From: Microlunatus parietis
GTDB lineage: Bacteria; Actinomycetota; Actinomycetes; Propionibacteriales; Propionibacteriaceae
Assembly (NCBI RefSeq): GCF_013407955.1
Contig: NZ_JACCBU010000001.1
Span: 6,448,001 to 6,512,000 of the forward strand
Length of the DNA: 64,000 bases
Direction of reading: 5' to 3'
Numbering within the stretch: position 1 is the stretch's first letter; each line of letters begins with the position of its first letter. The notes beneath the pieces are model-generated. The model worked only from the letters and a program-made list of their open reading frames with translations, was not told where the DNA came from and did not search any database. The translations under genes and the position numbers were made by a program. Positions 17,921 through 28,555 of the stretch are shown one piece after another.

Positions 17921-19090
17921 ATGAGCAACACGCGAATCACGGAGGTCGCACAATGGCTTGAAGCGGGGGTGCCGCGGTTCGTCGAGGAGATCATCGCGGC
18001 GACCTTGGAGCAGATTCCGATCTACGGTCGGGAGAAGCTTGTCTCGCGGGACCAGCTGCGCCAGTCGCTGGAGCACAATCTTGGTTTTCTCGTCGCGGCA
18101 CTCGGCCCTGAGGGCGGGCCGACGGACCTGACCGCGGCGCGGGCGACGGGGCGTCGCCGGGCCGAGCAGGGGATGCCGCTGCCCGAGGTCCTGCAGGTCT
18201 ACCGGCTCGCGTACGCCATTCTGTGGCGGGCGTTGCTGGACGAACGGCGGCGGTTCGCCACCGACGTGCTGCTCGAGGCGGCGGGCACGATCTGGCGAGT
18301 GATCGACGAGACGTCGCTCGCCGTCACCGAGTCCTACCGGGAGACCACCGCGCAGCTGCTCCGGGCGCAGCAGCGACGCCGGTCGGCGCTGGTGGAGGCG
18401 CTGCTGACCGGCGGTCCGGGGTCGGCGGCCGGTCCCTGGGAGGCGGCGGCCCTGCTCGGACTGCCGCCCGACGGCCGGGCCGTGGTCGTGGTCGCCGAGA
18501 CCCGCGGGCTCGCCGAGGAGAGCCTGCCCGAGATCGAACGCCGGCTCGCCGCGGCCGGGATCGACTCGGGCTGGCGACTGACGCCGTCCCTGCAGATGGG
18601 GGTGGTCGCGGTCAAGGACGGCCAGTACGAGCCGTTCCTGGACATCCTGCGGGACTCGGCGGCGGCTCGGACCGGGGTCAGCCCGCTGTACCGGAAGCTG
18701 TCGGAATCACCGCGGGCGTTCCGGCTGGCCCGGGCAGCCCTGGTGATGCTGCCGTCCGGCAGCGGCGGGGTCCGGGTGTTCAGCCCGAGCCCGCTGGCCG
18801 CCGTACTCGCCGCCGAACCGGCCGAGGGCGCTCGGCTGGCCGACCTGGTCCTGGGCCCGGTGCTGGCGCAGAGCAGCGAGGACCGGGACGTCCTGCTGGA
18901 CACGCTGGAGGCGTTCGTGACCCATTCCGGTTCGGCCGAGAAGGCGGCCGCGGATCTGCACTGCCATGCCAACACGGTCCGCTACCGGCTCCGGCGGCTG
19001 CAGGAGCTGACCGGGCGCTCGCCATCCGATCCACAGGATCTGACCGAACTGACCGGTGCCCTCTACGCGGTACGGCACACGCCGCGCTGA
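17921..19090 (+). CDS. PucR-family transcriptional regulator (CdaR type)
   Basis: A 389-residue regulator. An N-terminal all-helical domain (about 1-150) carries the RsbR-like pattern YREKLVSRDQLRQSLEHN seen in many actinobacterial PucR proteins. A middle GGDEF-like region follows, and the C-terminal PucR helix-turn-helix is LDTLEAFVTHSGSAEKAAADLHCHANTVRYRLRR-like (positions about 325-360, with the HANTVRYRL signature). The start ATG 17921 follows GGGAGGAA at 17907-17914. An in-frame start at 17777 is less likely. It diverges from the degenerate thioredoxin/DyP/DLH operon, from which 254 bp separate it, and could control it. Confidence 0.88.
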   Translation: MSNTRITEVAQWLEAGVPRFVEEIIAATLEQIPIYGREKLVSRDQLRQSLEHNLGFLVAALGPEGGPTDLTAARATGRRRAEQGMPLPEVLQVYRLAYAILWRALLDERRRFATDVLLEAAGTIWRVIDETSLAVTESYRETTAQLLRAQQRRRSALVEALLTGGPGSAAGPWEAAALLGLPPDGRAVVVVAETRGLAEESLPEIERRLAAAGIDSGWRLTPSLQMGVVAVKDGQYEPFLDILRDSAAARTGVSPLYRKLSESPRAFRLARAALVMLPSGSGGVRVFSPSPLAAVLAAEPAEGARLADLVLGPVLAQSSEDRDVLLDTLEAFVTHSGSAEKAAADLHCHANTVRYRLRRLQELTGRSPSDPQDLTELTGALYAVRHTPR

Positions 19091-19145
19091 CCTGCCTGGC
19101 CCCGGCTCCCGGCTGAGTGCCGACCCAGCCGTCACTCTGGTCACA

Positions 19146-19170
19146 AGTTTTTCACGTAACGTGAAAAACT
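19146..19170. repeat. Perfect 25-bp AT-rich palindrome between convergent genes
   Basis: AGTTTTTCACGT (19146-19157) and ACGTGAAAAACT (19159-19170) are perfect reverse complements around a single A. The site is much richer in A/T than its surroundings. It lies 55 bp after the PucR stop and 64 bp before the lon stop. It could be a protein-binding site or a hairpin. Confidence 0.7.
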
Positions 19171-19188
19171 GACCGCCAGCGCGAACGC

Positions 19189-19222
19189 CGAACCCCCGGA
19201 ACTTCGTGGCTCCGGGGGTTCG
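19189..19222. terminator. Bidirectional terminator between PucR gene and lon
   Basis: CGAACCCCCGGA (19189-19200) and TCCGGGGGTTCG (19211-19222) form a perfect 12-bp stem with a 10-nt loop. It is placed between convergent stops at 19090 and 19234, so it can serve both strands. It lacks a T-tract, as is usual in high-GC genomes. Confidence 0.7.
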
Positions 19223-19233
19223 TGCGTTTGCGG

Positions 19234-21582
<2,349 letters not shown>

Positions 21583-21615
21583 CTGAGTTCAGCCTCCAGT
21601 CATCGGTGACGCCCG

Positions 21616-21642
21616 ACTCAAGTTGAGCGTCATAGGCTCAAG
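21616..21642 (-). promoter_or_regulatory. HAIR-type HspR operator before lon
   Basis: On the minus strand CTTGAGC (21642-21636), a 7-nt spacer and GCTCAAC (21628-21622) match the HAIR layout CTTGAGT-N7-ACTCAAG. A third half-site, CTTGAGT (21622-21616), follows directly. lon is a known HspR target in Streptomyces. The site overlaps the last codons of the upstream regulator gene. Confidence 0.75.
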
Positions 21643-22522
21643 GCACTAGGGGTCCCGTTTCTTCCGGGCGTTCTCCGTGAGCGAACGCGGCGGTCTGGGC
21701 GCCCAGAACGGCGAGCAGTTGCAGCTTCTCGTGGCTCTCGCTGCCGGGTTCGGCGGTGTAGACGAGCAGGCGGTGCGACTGCTCCGGGTCGAGCAGGGTC
21801 TGGCAGGTCAACTCCAGCGCACCGACCTCGGGATGGACGAAGTGCTTGACGTCGTTCGGCCGGACGCCGACCTCCTGGGCGTCCCAGACCTGCCGGAACT
21901 CCTCGCTCTCGGCCAGCAGCAGCTCGGCGTACTCGGCGGCGCGGGAATTCGGGCCGCGCAGCGCCAGCACCTGCCGCAGCCCAGCGGCGAACATGCGGCT
22001 GAGGAACGGGTGGTCCTCCGGCGCGTACCGCTGCCGGGTGCCGGGATCGGTGAACCAGCGGTACCCGATGCTCCGGGCCGGGCCGCGGTAGCCGGTCGTG
22101 TCACCGGCCAGCGCCACGCCGAGCGGGGTCTGCCGGAGCGTCTCGCCGAGCTCGGTGACGACCTCGGCCGGCGTGTCGTCGAGGCGGTCCAGGATCCGGA
22201 GCAGGCCGGGACTGATGTGCTCGCTGGCGGCGCCGCGGGGCGGCGGCTGGTGCCCGGCCAGCCGGAACAGGTGGTCCCGCTCGTCGATCGACAGGTGCAG
22301 GCCCTGGGCGATCGAGGCGATCATCTGCTCGGACGGCTGCGGCCCACGCTCCCGTTCGATCCGGGAGTAGTAGTCGGCCGACAGGTGGCACAACGCCGCG
22401 ACCTCCTCCCGCCGCAGTCCCTTGGTGCGGCGCCGCCGCCCGCGCGGCAGGCCGACGTCCTCGGGCTGCAGGAGTTCGCGGCGCCGGCGGAGGAATTCGG
22501 CCAGCCCGGTCCGATCGATCAT
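21638..22522 (-). CDS. XRE-family regulator with MmyB-like ligand-binding domain
   Basis: A 294-residue regulator. The N-terminal Cro/C1-type helix-turn-helix (residues about 10-85) contains the family's RRTKGLRREEVAALCHLSAD-like signature and YYSRIERERGPQPS. The rest is the MmyB-like PAS-fold domain with the typical YRWFTDPGTR and LLVYTAEPGSES segments, which binds a fatty acid or similar ligand in characterised members. It is divergent from an SDR gene at 22620. This is the standard arrangement in actinobacteria, in which the regulator represses the adjacent oxidoreductase. Its 3' end overlaps the lon operator. Confidence 0.92.
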   Translation of the reverse strand: MIDRTGLAEFLRRRRELLQPEDVGLPRGRRRRTKGLRREEVAALCHLSADYYSRIERERGPQPSEQMIASIAQGLHLSIDERDHLFRLAGHQPPPRGAASEHISPGLLRILDRLDDTPAEVVTELGETLRQTPLGVALAGDTTGYRGPARSIGYRWFTDPGTRQRYAPEDHPFLSRMFAAGLRQVLALRGPNSRAAEYAELLLAESEEFRQVWDAQEVGVRPNDVKHFVHPEVGALELTCQTLLDPEQSHRLLVYTAEPGSESHEKLQLLAVLGAQTAAFAHGERPEETGPLVP

Positions 22523-22619
22523 GGTTCGTTTCTAGCGCCTCGGGGCTGCGGAAGCACGCGCTGAGCCTGGGATCGCCAGGCCGTGGATACGGTCCCGGCG
22601 GTACGTCAGGATCAAGTTC

Positions 22620-23558
22620 ATGACAGCCATCGACATCACGATCCCCGACCTGACCGGGAAACGCGCCGTCGTCACCGGGGCCAGCGACGGCATGGGCCTC
22701 GGGATGGCCGAACGGCTGGCCGCGGCGGGGGCCGAGGTCATCCTTCCGGTACGGAACGAGCGCAAGGGTGAGACCGCGATCGCCGGGATCCGGGAGCGGG
22801 TGCCCGGCGCGAACGTGTCGCTGCGCAGCCTGGACCTGTCGTCGCTCGCCTCGGTCGCGGCACTCGGCGAGACCCTGCGCGGGGAGGGTCGGCCGATCCA
22901 CATCTTGATCAACAACGCGGGCGTGATGACGCCGCCGGACCGGCAGCCCACCGCCGACGGGTTCGAGCTGCAGTTCGGTACCAACCATCTGGGTCACTTC
23001 GCCCTGGTCGGGCAGCTGCTGCCGCTGCTCCGCGACGGCGGGTCCCGGGTCACCTCGCAGGTCAGCGTCGCCGCCCGCAGCGGCACGATCAACTGGGACG
23101 ACCCGAACTGGGAACGCAGCTACAACGGCATGCGCGCGTACAGCCAGTCCAAGATCGCGTTCGGACTGTTCGGCCTGGAGCTGGACCGGCGCAGCCGGGC
23201 CGAGGGCTGGGGGATCACCAGCAACCTCTCCCATCCCGGCGTCGCGCCGACCAGCCTGCTCGCGGCGCGGCCCGAGGTCGGCCGTAGCCGGGACACGCTG
23301 GCGGTCCGGATGATCAGGGCGCTGTCGGCCCGCGGCATCCTGGTCGGCACGGTCGAGAGCGCCAAGCTGCCGGCGCTGATGGCGGCCACCGACCCGGGTG
23401 CCCGTGGTGGCGCGCTGTACGGTCCGAGCGGACCCGGTCACTATGGCGGCCCGCCCGCCGAGCAGCCGCTGTACCGGCCGCTGCGCAGCACGGCCGACGC
23501 CGAGCGGGTCTGGCGGCTGTCCGAGGAGCTGACCAAGGTGGCGCTGTCGGCCGGCTGA
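22620..23558 (+). CDS. Short-chain dehydrogenase/reductase
   Basis: A 312-residue classical-type SDR with extended C-terminus. The nucleotide site TGASDGMG lies at about residues 20-27, NNAG at 97-100, the catalytic Ser in SQVSVAARSG near 143, and YSQSK near 168-172 supplies Tyr and Lys. Arg at the end of strand 2 (PVRNERKG) favours NADP. The C-terminal 100 residues follow the retinol-dehydrogenase/protochlorophyllide-reductase-like pattern of actinobacterial proteins paired with MmyB regulators. The substrate is unknown. It is divergent from the MmyB-like regulator with a 97-bp shared control region. Confidence 0.92.
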   Translation: MTAIDITIPDLTGKRAVVTGASDGMGLGMAERLAAAGAEVILPVRNERKGETAIAGIRERVPGANVSLRSLDLSSLASVAALGETLRGEGRPIHILINNAGVMTPPDRQPTADGFELQFGTNHLGHFALVGQLLPLLRDGGSRVTSQVSVAARSGTINWDDPNWERSYNGMRAYSQSKIAFGLFGLELDRRSRAEGWGITSNLSHPGVAPTSLLAARPEVGRSRDTLAVRMIRALSARGILVGTVESAKLPALMAATDPGARGGALYGPSGPGHYGGPPAEQPLYRPLRSTADAERVWRLSEELTKVALSAG

Positions 23559-23837
23559 CCGTCGCCCGGGACCTGAGGTGGATCTCGGCCGATCAGTGAG
23601 CCTGTTGCCGATTCGGCACCGTCGGGCGTCGCCGCGGAAGATCTTGTTGGTGCGGTGACGTCGTCGAGCGGACGCCCTGACCGGCGAATCCACCGCCTGA
23701 TCCGCCGGTCAAAGCGCCGGCGGTATCGGTCTGGATCTCGGGCGGGGGATTGGCTCGTGCGGCCGGGCCGATCTGGTCGTAGTTTCGTCGGTGGCGGTGC
23801 CGGGCGGCACCGCGACGGAGCGACAGACGGAGAAACG

Positions 23838-24797
23838 ATGCAAGCGAGGAACTTCGGCCGATTGGGTACGGTCAGCGCGCTCACCCTGGGCGGCGGCGGA
23901 ATCGGCGCGGTCTGGGGTCCGACCTCCCGCGAGGAATCGGTGGCCACGGTCCGGGCCGCGCTCGACGCCGGGATCACCCACCTGGACCTGGCTCCGACCT
24001 ACGGCGACGGCTTCGAGGCCGAACTGGTCGCCGCCGAGGCGCTGCGGCAGCAGCCGTCCCCGGACGTGCTGATCACCACCAAGTTCGGCCTGCCCGACGA
24101 TGACGAGACCGACCTGCCGGCCCGGATGAGGCAGAGTCTGCAGGACAGCCTGGCCCGGCTCGGCCGGGACCACCTGGACCTGTTCGTCTGGCACGCCCAG
24201 CTGCGGCCGGCCGAGGGTCCGGCCACGGCCCCGCGGACCACCGGCTGGCAGGTCTTCCGCGACGAGGTGGTGCCCGAGTTCGTCCGGCTCCGCGACGAGG
24301 GCCTGATCCGCGGCTGGGGGATCACCGGCGTCGGGTTCCCGTCCGCGGTGATCGAGACCCTGGGCACCGACCCGCGGCCGGACGGCGTCCAGGTGGTGGT
24401 CAACGCGCTCGATCTGAGCGGCGACATGTGGGTGTTCGGTGATCACGGCCGACCGGCCAACGGCGACATCGTGGCCGCCGCGCAGGCCGGCGGCGTGCCG
24501 GTGATCGGGATCCGCGCGGTCGCGGCCGGCTCGCTCACCGACACGGTCGACCGCGAGGTCGCGGACGATTCGTCGGTTGCGGTCGACTACGCGCGGGCCG
24601 AAGGGTTCCGCCGGCTGGCCGCGGAACTGGGGGAGTCGGCGGCCTCGCTGGCCCACCGGTACGCGCTCTCGGTGCCGGGCGTTGCCACGGTGGTGCTCGG
24701 CGTGAAGAACCGGCAGGAACTGGCCGAGTGCGTCGCGGCCGAGGAACGCGGCCCGCTCGGCGCGGAGGAACTGGAGCAGATCGCCAAGCTCCGCTGA
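23838..24797 (+). CDS. Aldo/keto reductase
   Basis: A 319-residue AKR with a TIM-barrel. The N-terminal FGRLGTVSALTLGGGGIGAVWG strand region, Asp in THLDLAPTYGDG (catalytic Asp and Tyr), Lys in ITTKFG and His in FVWHAQ give the usual tetrad order. The C-terminal VPGVATVVLGVKNRQELAE matches the NADPH-binding loop. The ATG at 23838 follows ACGGAGAAA and starts the conserved barrel; the longer frame upstream has no family similarity. The 279 bp between the SDR stop and this start hold no gene that I can support. Confidence 0.92.
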   Translation: MQARNFGRLGTVSALTLGGGGIGAVWGPTSREESVATVRAALDAGITHLDLAPTYGDGFEAELVAAEALRQQPSPDVLITTKFGLPDDDETDLPARMRQSLQDSLARLGRDHLDLFVWHAQLRPAEGPATAPRTTGWQVFRDEVVPEFVRLRDEGLIRGWGITGVGFPSAVIETLGTDPRPDGVQVVVNALDLSGDMWVFGDHGRPANGDIVAAAQAGGVPVIGIRAVAAGSLTDTVDREVADDSSVAVDYARAEGFRRLAAELGESAASLAHRYALSVPGVATVVLGVKNRQELAECVAAEERGPLGAEELEQIAKLR

Positions 24798-24839
24798 GCC
24801 GGGCAGCCGGAGCGCGCAGAGCGGCCCCACGCCTGTTCG

Positions 24840-25018
24840 GTGATCGTCGCACTGCAGGAAGGACTCGTGCTGCTCCCGGCCCTCGGGTCGGGCGGCAGGG
24901 GCGAAGATCAACCAGCCACCGCGGAGTCGACGTACGGGAACCCGAGCACGTCCCGGAGGAACCGCCGGTCCGCCTCAGCGTCCTTGCTGTACGGGATCGC
25001 GTGAGCTCCGTTGATCAT
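24840..25018 (-). pseudogene. Remnant of a VOC/glyoxalase-fold gene, frameshifted and truncated
   Basis: From ATG 25018 the minus strand reads MINGAHAIPYSKDAEADRRF and then LRDVLGFPYVDS, the N-terminal strand and helix of VOC proteins. It hits TGA at 24908-24910 after 36 residues. Moving one base, it continues as GGWLIFAPAARPEG and then EQHESFLQCDDH, the next part of the same fold. A base is therefore missing near 24917. The second half of the roughly 120-residue domain is absent, and the trace ends close to the aldo/keto reductase stop. Recognition is by remembered family pattern. Confidence 0.7.
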
Positions 25019-25059
25019 GACAGCAAGTTATCCAGCCGCTGCGATAGCCTGCCGCGATC

Positions 25060-25944
25060 ATGGACATCTGGAACGGGTCGCGACGGACGGCCGGCGTCGC
25101 CGCGGCGCTGGTCATGATCATCTTCGGTACGTTGGCCTGCACTCCGGTCGCGCCACCGCCCGGGGATCCGGTGACCACCACCGCGAACGTGCCGCCGAGT
25201 TCGGCGCCGACGGCGACCCCGTCCCCGACTCCGCCGCCGCCCGCCGGTCCCGGAACGAATTGTGGCCCGATCGGCCGGAAGCAGGTCGCGCTGGTGGCCC
25301 GCGGGGAGGCCGAGTGCGCGACGGTGGTCGCGATCATGAAGAAGTTCGTGGCCACGAAGGACATCGAGATCGGCCAGACGATCAAGGTCGGCGGCTGGGG
25401 CTGCGCCGTCCTGGACGGGAGCTCCGGAGCGTACGCCTCGATCTACACCGTCGCGTACGAGTGCGCCAGCGGGAAGAAGTTGATCAAGGCCTGGCCGGCC
25501 GACAGCCCGGTGCCGGCCGGGGCCCAGGTGGACGTGAAGCACTATGCCGGTTCGTTCTCGGGTGGCGGGTATCCGTACCACTTCTCGTCCAGCGGCGGTG
25601 TCTTCACCTGCGGCATCCGGCCGCCGTCCGACCGGGGGCCCGGCTACGTCGGCTGCCACGGCAAACTCCCGAAGGGCTCGCGGGGCGAGGCGCCGGGCGG
25701 CGACCCGGTGCCGGCCAACACGGTCCTGCTCACCCGGGACCAGAAGGCACGGTTCGTGTTCTCCGGGGATCCGGCCTTCCTGCGTACGGAAGGGTCGGGC
25801 TTCGTTCCGGCCAAGCGGCTGCCGGTCGGTCAGGTGCTGGCGTTCTACGGCGTCGCCTGCAGCACCGGTCCGGGCGACTCGGTCCGTTGCCTCAACGGGA
25901 AGCACGCCTTCACGCTGCGGCCGGGCCAGGCCCAGCTGTCCTGA
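25060..25944 (+). CDS. Secreted lipoprotein of unknown function
   Basis: A 294-residue protein with a basic start, a hydrophobic segment (AALVMIIFGTLAC) and a lipobox Cys at residue 28. A Pro/Thr/Ser-rich linker follows to about residue 65. The mature part has several cysteines, including CATVV, WGCAVLD and YECASG in a first domain (about 68-165) resembling the small secreted domains often annotated as hypothetical in actinobacteria. The second half repeats Gly-rich segments and three more cysteines, and may be partly disordered. I do not recognise a catalytic motif. It is alone, 113 bp before a secreted glycosidase. Confidence 0.8.
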   Translation: MDIWNGSRRTAGVAAALVMIIFGTLACTPVAPPPGDPVTTTANVPPSSAPTATPSPTPPPPAGPGTNCGPIGRKQVALVARGEAECATVVAIMKKFVATKDIEIGQTIKVGGWGCAVLDGSSGAYASIYTVAYECASGKKLIKAWPADSPVPAGAQVDVKHYAGSFSGGGYPYHFSSSGGVFTCGIRPPSDRGPGYVGCHGKLPKGSRGEAPGGDPVPANTVLLTRDQKARFVFSGDPAFLRTEGSGFVPAKRLPVGQVLAFYGVACSTGPGDSVRCLNGKHAFTLRPGQAQLS

Positions 25945-26057
25945 CCTCAGTTCGGACGTACTTCCGTAAGACCTTGACGTAGCCAGACCCAAACTGGTGA
26001 AATCTCCACAAATCCCAATGGCGGGTGGCGCCGGGGATCGGCAGGGGGAGGTCGATC

Positions 26058-27626
26058 TTGTCCAGCAGACGTCCAAGTTTCGGTGCGGTCGCGGCGGCGC
26101 TGATCCTCGCGATGGCGCTCGCGGTGCCGATGGGGACCGCGGCCGCCGACACCGGCAAGCAGCAGCAGTGGCGCGGCTACTGGGTGGACTCCTTCAACGC
26201 CGGCATCTACAACCCCGCGCAGGTGACCAAGCTGGTCGCCGACGCCAAGCGGATCAACGCCAATGCGCTGGTGGTCCAGGTCGGTCGCGAGACCGACTGC
26301 TTCTGCAACGACTCGGCGTTCCCGCGGACCCAGGCCGGCGGCGTCGACCCGGCCCCGTACGACCCGCTGGCCGAGGTCATCGAGCAGGCCCATGCCGCCG
26401 GTCTCGAGGTGCACGCCTGGGTCAACTCGACCATCCTGTGGCGCAGCCTGACCCCGCCGGTGGATCCAACTCACGCGTATCACGAGCACGGCGTGACGGC
26501 CACCGGCCGGGACCGCTGGATCAATCGCCGGGTGGACGGCGAAGAGGTGATGGCCAACCGGGTGTTCCTCGATCCGGCCAACCCCGACGCGGTCGACTAC
26601 ATGGTCGAGGGCATCGCCAGCATCGCCCGCAACTACGACATCGACGGCATCAACCTCGACTACATCCGCTACCCCGACTACAGCTCGGTGACGACCCACA
26701 GCGAGTGGGGCTACAGCGAGACCTCGATCGCCAGGTTCCAGGCGGCGACCGGCCGGACCGACGTCCCGGCTCCCGGTGACGCCCAGTTCTCGGACTGGCG
26801 GCGGGCCCAGGTGACGTCGTACGTGCGCAAGATCTACCTCAAGCTGCACGAGGTCGACCCGGCGGTGCGGCTGTCCATGGACGGGATCACGTACGGCTAC
26901 GGACCGCAGGGGACCGAGGGCGGCTACGAGAAGACCCGGACCTACGCCGAGGTGCTGCAGGACTGGCGGGGCTGGCTGGCCGAAGGAATCATGGACACGA
27001 ACATCGCCATGAACTACAAGCGCGACAGCCGCGCCGACCAGTCCGTGATGTTCGACCAGTGGAGCGAGTTCCTCGCCGACAACCAGGGCCGCCGCAGTTC
27101 CGTGAACGGGCCGGCGCTCTATCTCAACAGCCTCGAGGAGAGTCTCGCCCAGGCCCGCGACGCGCTGGCCCCGACCGCCGCCGGCAACCGGGTGATCGGC
27201 TGGACAGGCTATTCGTACGCCAATCCGAGCGCGCTCGTGATCACGGACCCGACCCAGGCCGACGCCCAGCGCAACGCGCTCGCCGATGCCCTGACCGCCG
27301 ACCTGTTCGCCGAGGAGGCGGCCGTTCCGGACATGCCGTGGAAGAGCCGGCCGACCCGGGGCCACCTGCAGGGCAAGCTCGAGCTGCGCGGCGGCGGCGT
27401 GCTCGACCAGGCCGAGGTGACCCTGACCAGCCTGTCGACCGGGGAGAATACGGTACGGCGCTCCGACGGATCCGGCTGGTTCGGCTTCGTCGACGTCAAG
27501 CCCGGCCGGTATCTGGCGCAGGTCAAGCTGCCGTCGGGCGTGGTCGGCAAGCCCGTGACCACGGTCGAGGTTCGCAAGGGTGCGCTCGGCACGGTACGGC
27601 TCGGGCCGTTCCGTACCGTCGGTTGA
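26058..27626 (+). CDS. Secreted GHL10 (DUF187) family glycoside hydrolase-like protein with C-terminal regulatory-like domain
   Basis: About 522 residues. A signal peptide (ALILAMALAVPMGTAAA) precedes the GHL10 TIM-barrel: WRGYWVDSFNAGIYNP at its start, HAWVNSTILW in the middle and IDGINLDYIRYPDY near residue 205, in which the Asp/Asp pair is the family hallmark and probably catalytic. From about residue 440 to the end there is a carboxypeptidase-regulatory-like beta sandwich (GHLQGKLELRGGG to VTTVEVRKG). TTG at 26058 is preferred as start because AGGGGGAGG lies 7 bases upstream; an in-frame GTG at 26025 has none. FenI-type GHL10 proteins act on cell-wall or surface glycans; the target here is unknown. 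Confidence 0.88.
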   Translation: MSSRRPSFGAVAAALILAMALAVPMGTAAADTGKQQQWRGYWVDSFNAGIYNPAQVTKLVADAKRINANALVVQVGRETDCFCNDSAFPRTQAGGVDPAPYDPLAEVIEQAHAAGLEVHAWVNSTILWRSLTPPVDPTHAYHEHGVTATGRDRWINRRVDGEEVMANRVFLDPANPDAVDYMVEGIASIARNYDIDGINLDYIRYPDYSSVTTHSEWGYSETSIARFQAATGRTDVPAPGDAQFSDWRRAQVTSYVRKIYLKLHEVDPAVRLSMDGITYGYGPQGTEGGYEKTRTYAEVLQDWRGWLAEGIMDTNIAMNYKRDSRADQSVMFDQWSEFLADNQGRRSSVNGPALYLNSLEESLAQARDALAPTAAGNRVIGWTGYSYANPSALVITDPTQADAQRNALADALTADLFAEEAAVPDMPWKSRPTRGHLQGKLELRGGGVLDQAEVTLTSLSTGENTVRRSDGSGWFGFVDVKPGRYLAQVKLPSGVVGKPVTTVEVRKGALGTVRLGPFRTVG

Positions 27627-27651
27627 GCGAGACTCTGGTAAACCGGAGCCG

Positions 27652-28479
27652 GTGACCTCACTGGAACACGTCCTGTGGATCGGCGGCCCGTCCGGCTCGG
27701 GCAAGACCACGGCGGCCCGCCTGCTGGCCCGTCGGTACGGATTTCGTTGGCACAGCAGCGATACGAAGACCTGGGACCACCGGGACCGGGCGATCGCGGC
27801 CGGTGATCAACGGGCGATCATATGGGAGTCGCTGACCGTCGCCGAGCGGAGCGCCTTGTCGCTCGACCAGACGCGGCAGTTGGAGCATGATCGCCGCGGC
27901 CTGACCCTGGAGGATCTGGCGGCACTGCCGGACCGCCCGTCCGTGATCACCGACGGCACCCCGTTCACGCCGGACGTGGTCGGCCCGGACGCGCTCCGGC
28001 CGCCGGTCCATGCGGTCTGGCTGTTCGCCGACGCCCGGATCCGCGCCGCCCGGAACCGCGGCCGCGGCTGGGGCGGTGCCGGCGGTCCCGCCGACCTGGA
28101 CCGGGCCGCTCGGATGGCCGAGCAGGTCGACGCCGCCGGCGGCACCAAGATCATCACCAATGATCATGAATCCGCCGAGCAGACCGTCGACGCCGTCGTC
28201 CGGGTCTGCGCGGACTGGCTTCATGATCAACCGCGGGCGACCTCGACCGAGGAGCGGCGGGCCCTGATCCGGGAGGGCAATGCGGCGATCGTCGGCCAGT
28301 ACCGGGCCGGCCTGGCCCGCCCCTGGGCCACCACCCGACCCGAGGAGATCGTCCGGGCCTTCGACTGCGAGTGCGCCGCCCCCGGCTGCACAGCGCTGAT
28401 CGACCTTCCGTTGACCGCGTTTCCGGAGCCGTTCGGTCCGGACGACCCGTTGGTGCTCGCTCCTGGCCACGGTCGGTGA
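27652..28479 (+). CDS. P-loop kinase-like ATP-binding protein
   Basis: About 275 residues starting at GTG 27652. Walker A is GGPSGSGKTT at residues 11-20, followed by a shikimate-kinase/adenylate-kinase-like order: an Asp-containing substrate strand (WHSSDTKTWDHRD), VITDGTPFTPD, and a lid-like RNRGRGWGG basic loop. The C-terminal 75 residues carry a short Cys/His element (DCECAAPGC), a possible metal site. Proteins of this type in actinobacteria are uncharacterised small-molecule or nucleotide kinases. The stop codon lies inside the left arm of a 21-bp inverted repeat shared with the convergent MBL gene. Confidence 0.78.
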   Translation: MTSLEHVLWIGGPSGSGKTTAARLLARRYGFRWHSSDTKTWDHRDRAIAAGDQRAIIWESLTVAERSALSLDQTRQLEHDRRGLTLEDLAALPDRPSVITDGTPFTPDVVGPDALRPPVHAVWLFADARIRAARNRGRGWGGAGGPADLDRAARMAEQVDAAGGTKIITNDHESAEQTVDAVVRVCADWLHDQPRATSTEERRALIREGNAAIVGQYRAGLARPWATTRPEEIVRAFDCECAAPGCTALIDLPLTAFPEPFGPDDPLVLAPGHGR

Positions 28480-28555
28480 CCGAAATCCAGCGGACGTTCA
28501 CCGATTCCAGCGATCACGGCCGGATTCCGGCGAAGTCCGCTGGATTTCGGTCACC
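28475..28555. terminator. 21-bp perfect inverted repeat containing both stop codons of convergent genes
   Basis: The arm at 28475-28495 (GGTGACCGAAATCCAGCGGA plus C) is the exact reverse complement of 28535-28555, with a 39-nt loop. TGA of the kinase-like gene (28477-28479) lies in the left arm and TGA of the minus-strand MBL gene (28551-28553) in the right arm. It can act as a bidirectional terminator. The length and perfection are unusual for a plain terminator. Confidence 0.8.

Noticed and set aside
19146..19170. Chromosome-partitioning parS site
   Set aside because: The half-sites resemble parS, but the parS consensus TGTTTCACGTGAAACA has a shared CACGTG centre; here the halves are separated by five extra bases, and there are no par genes nearby.
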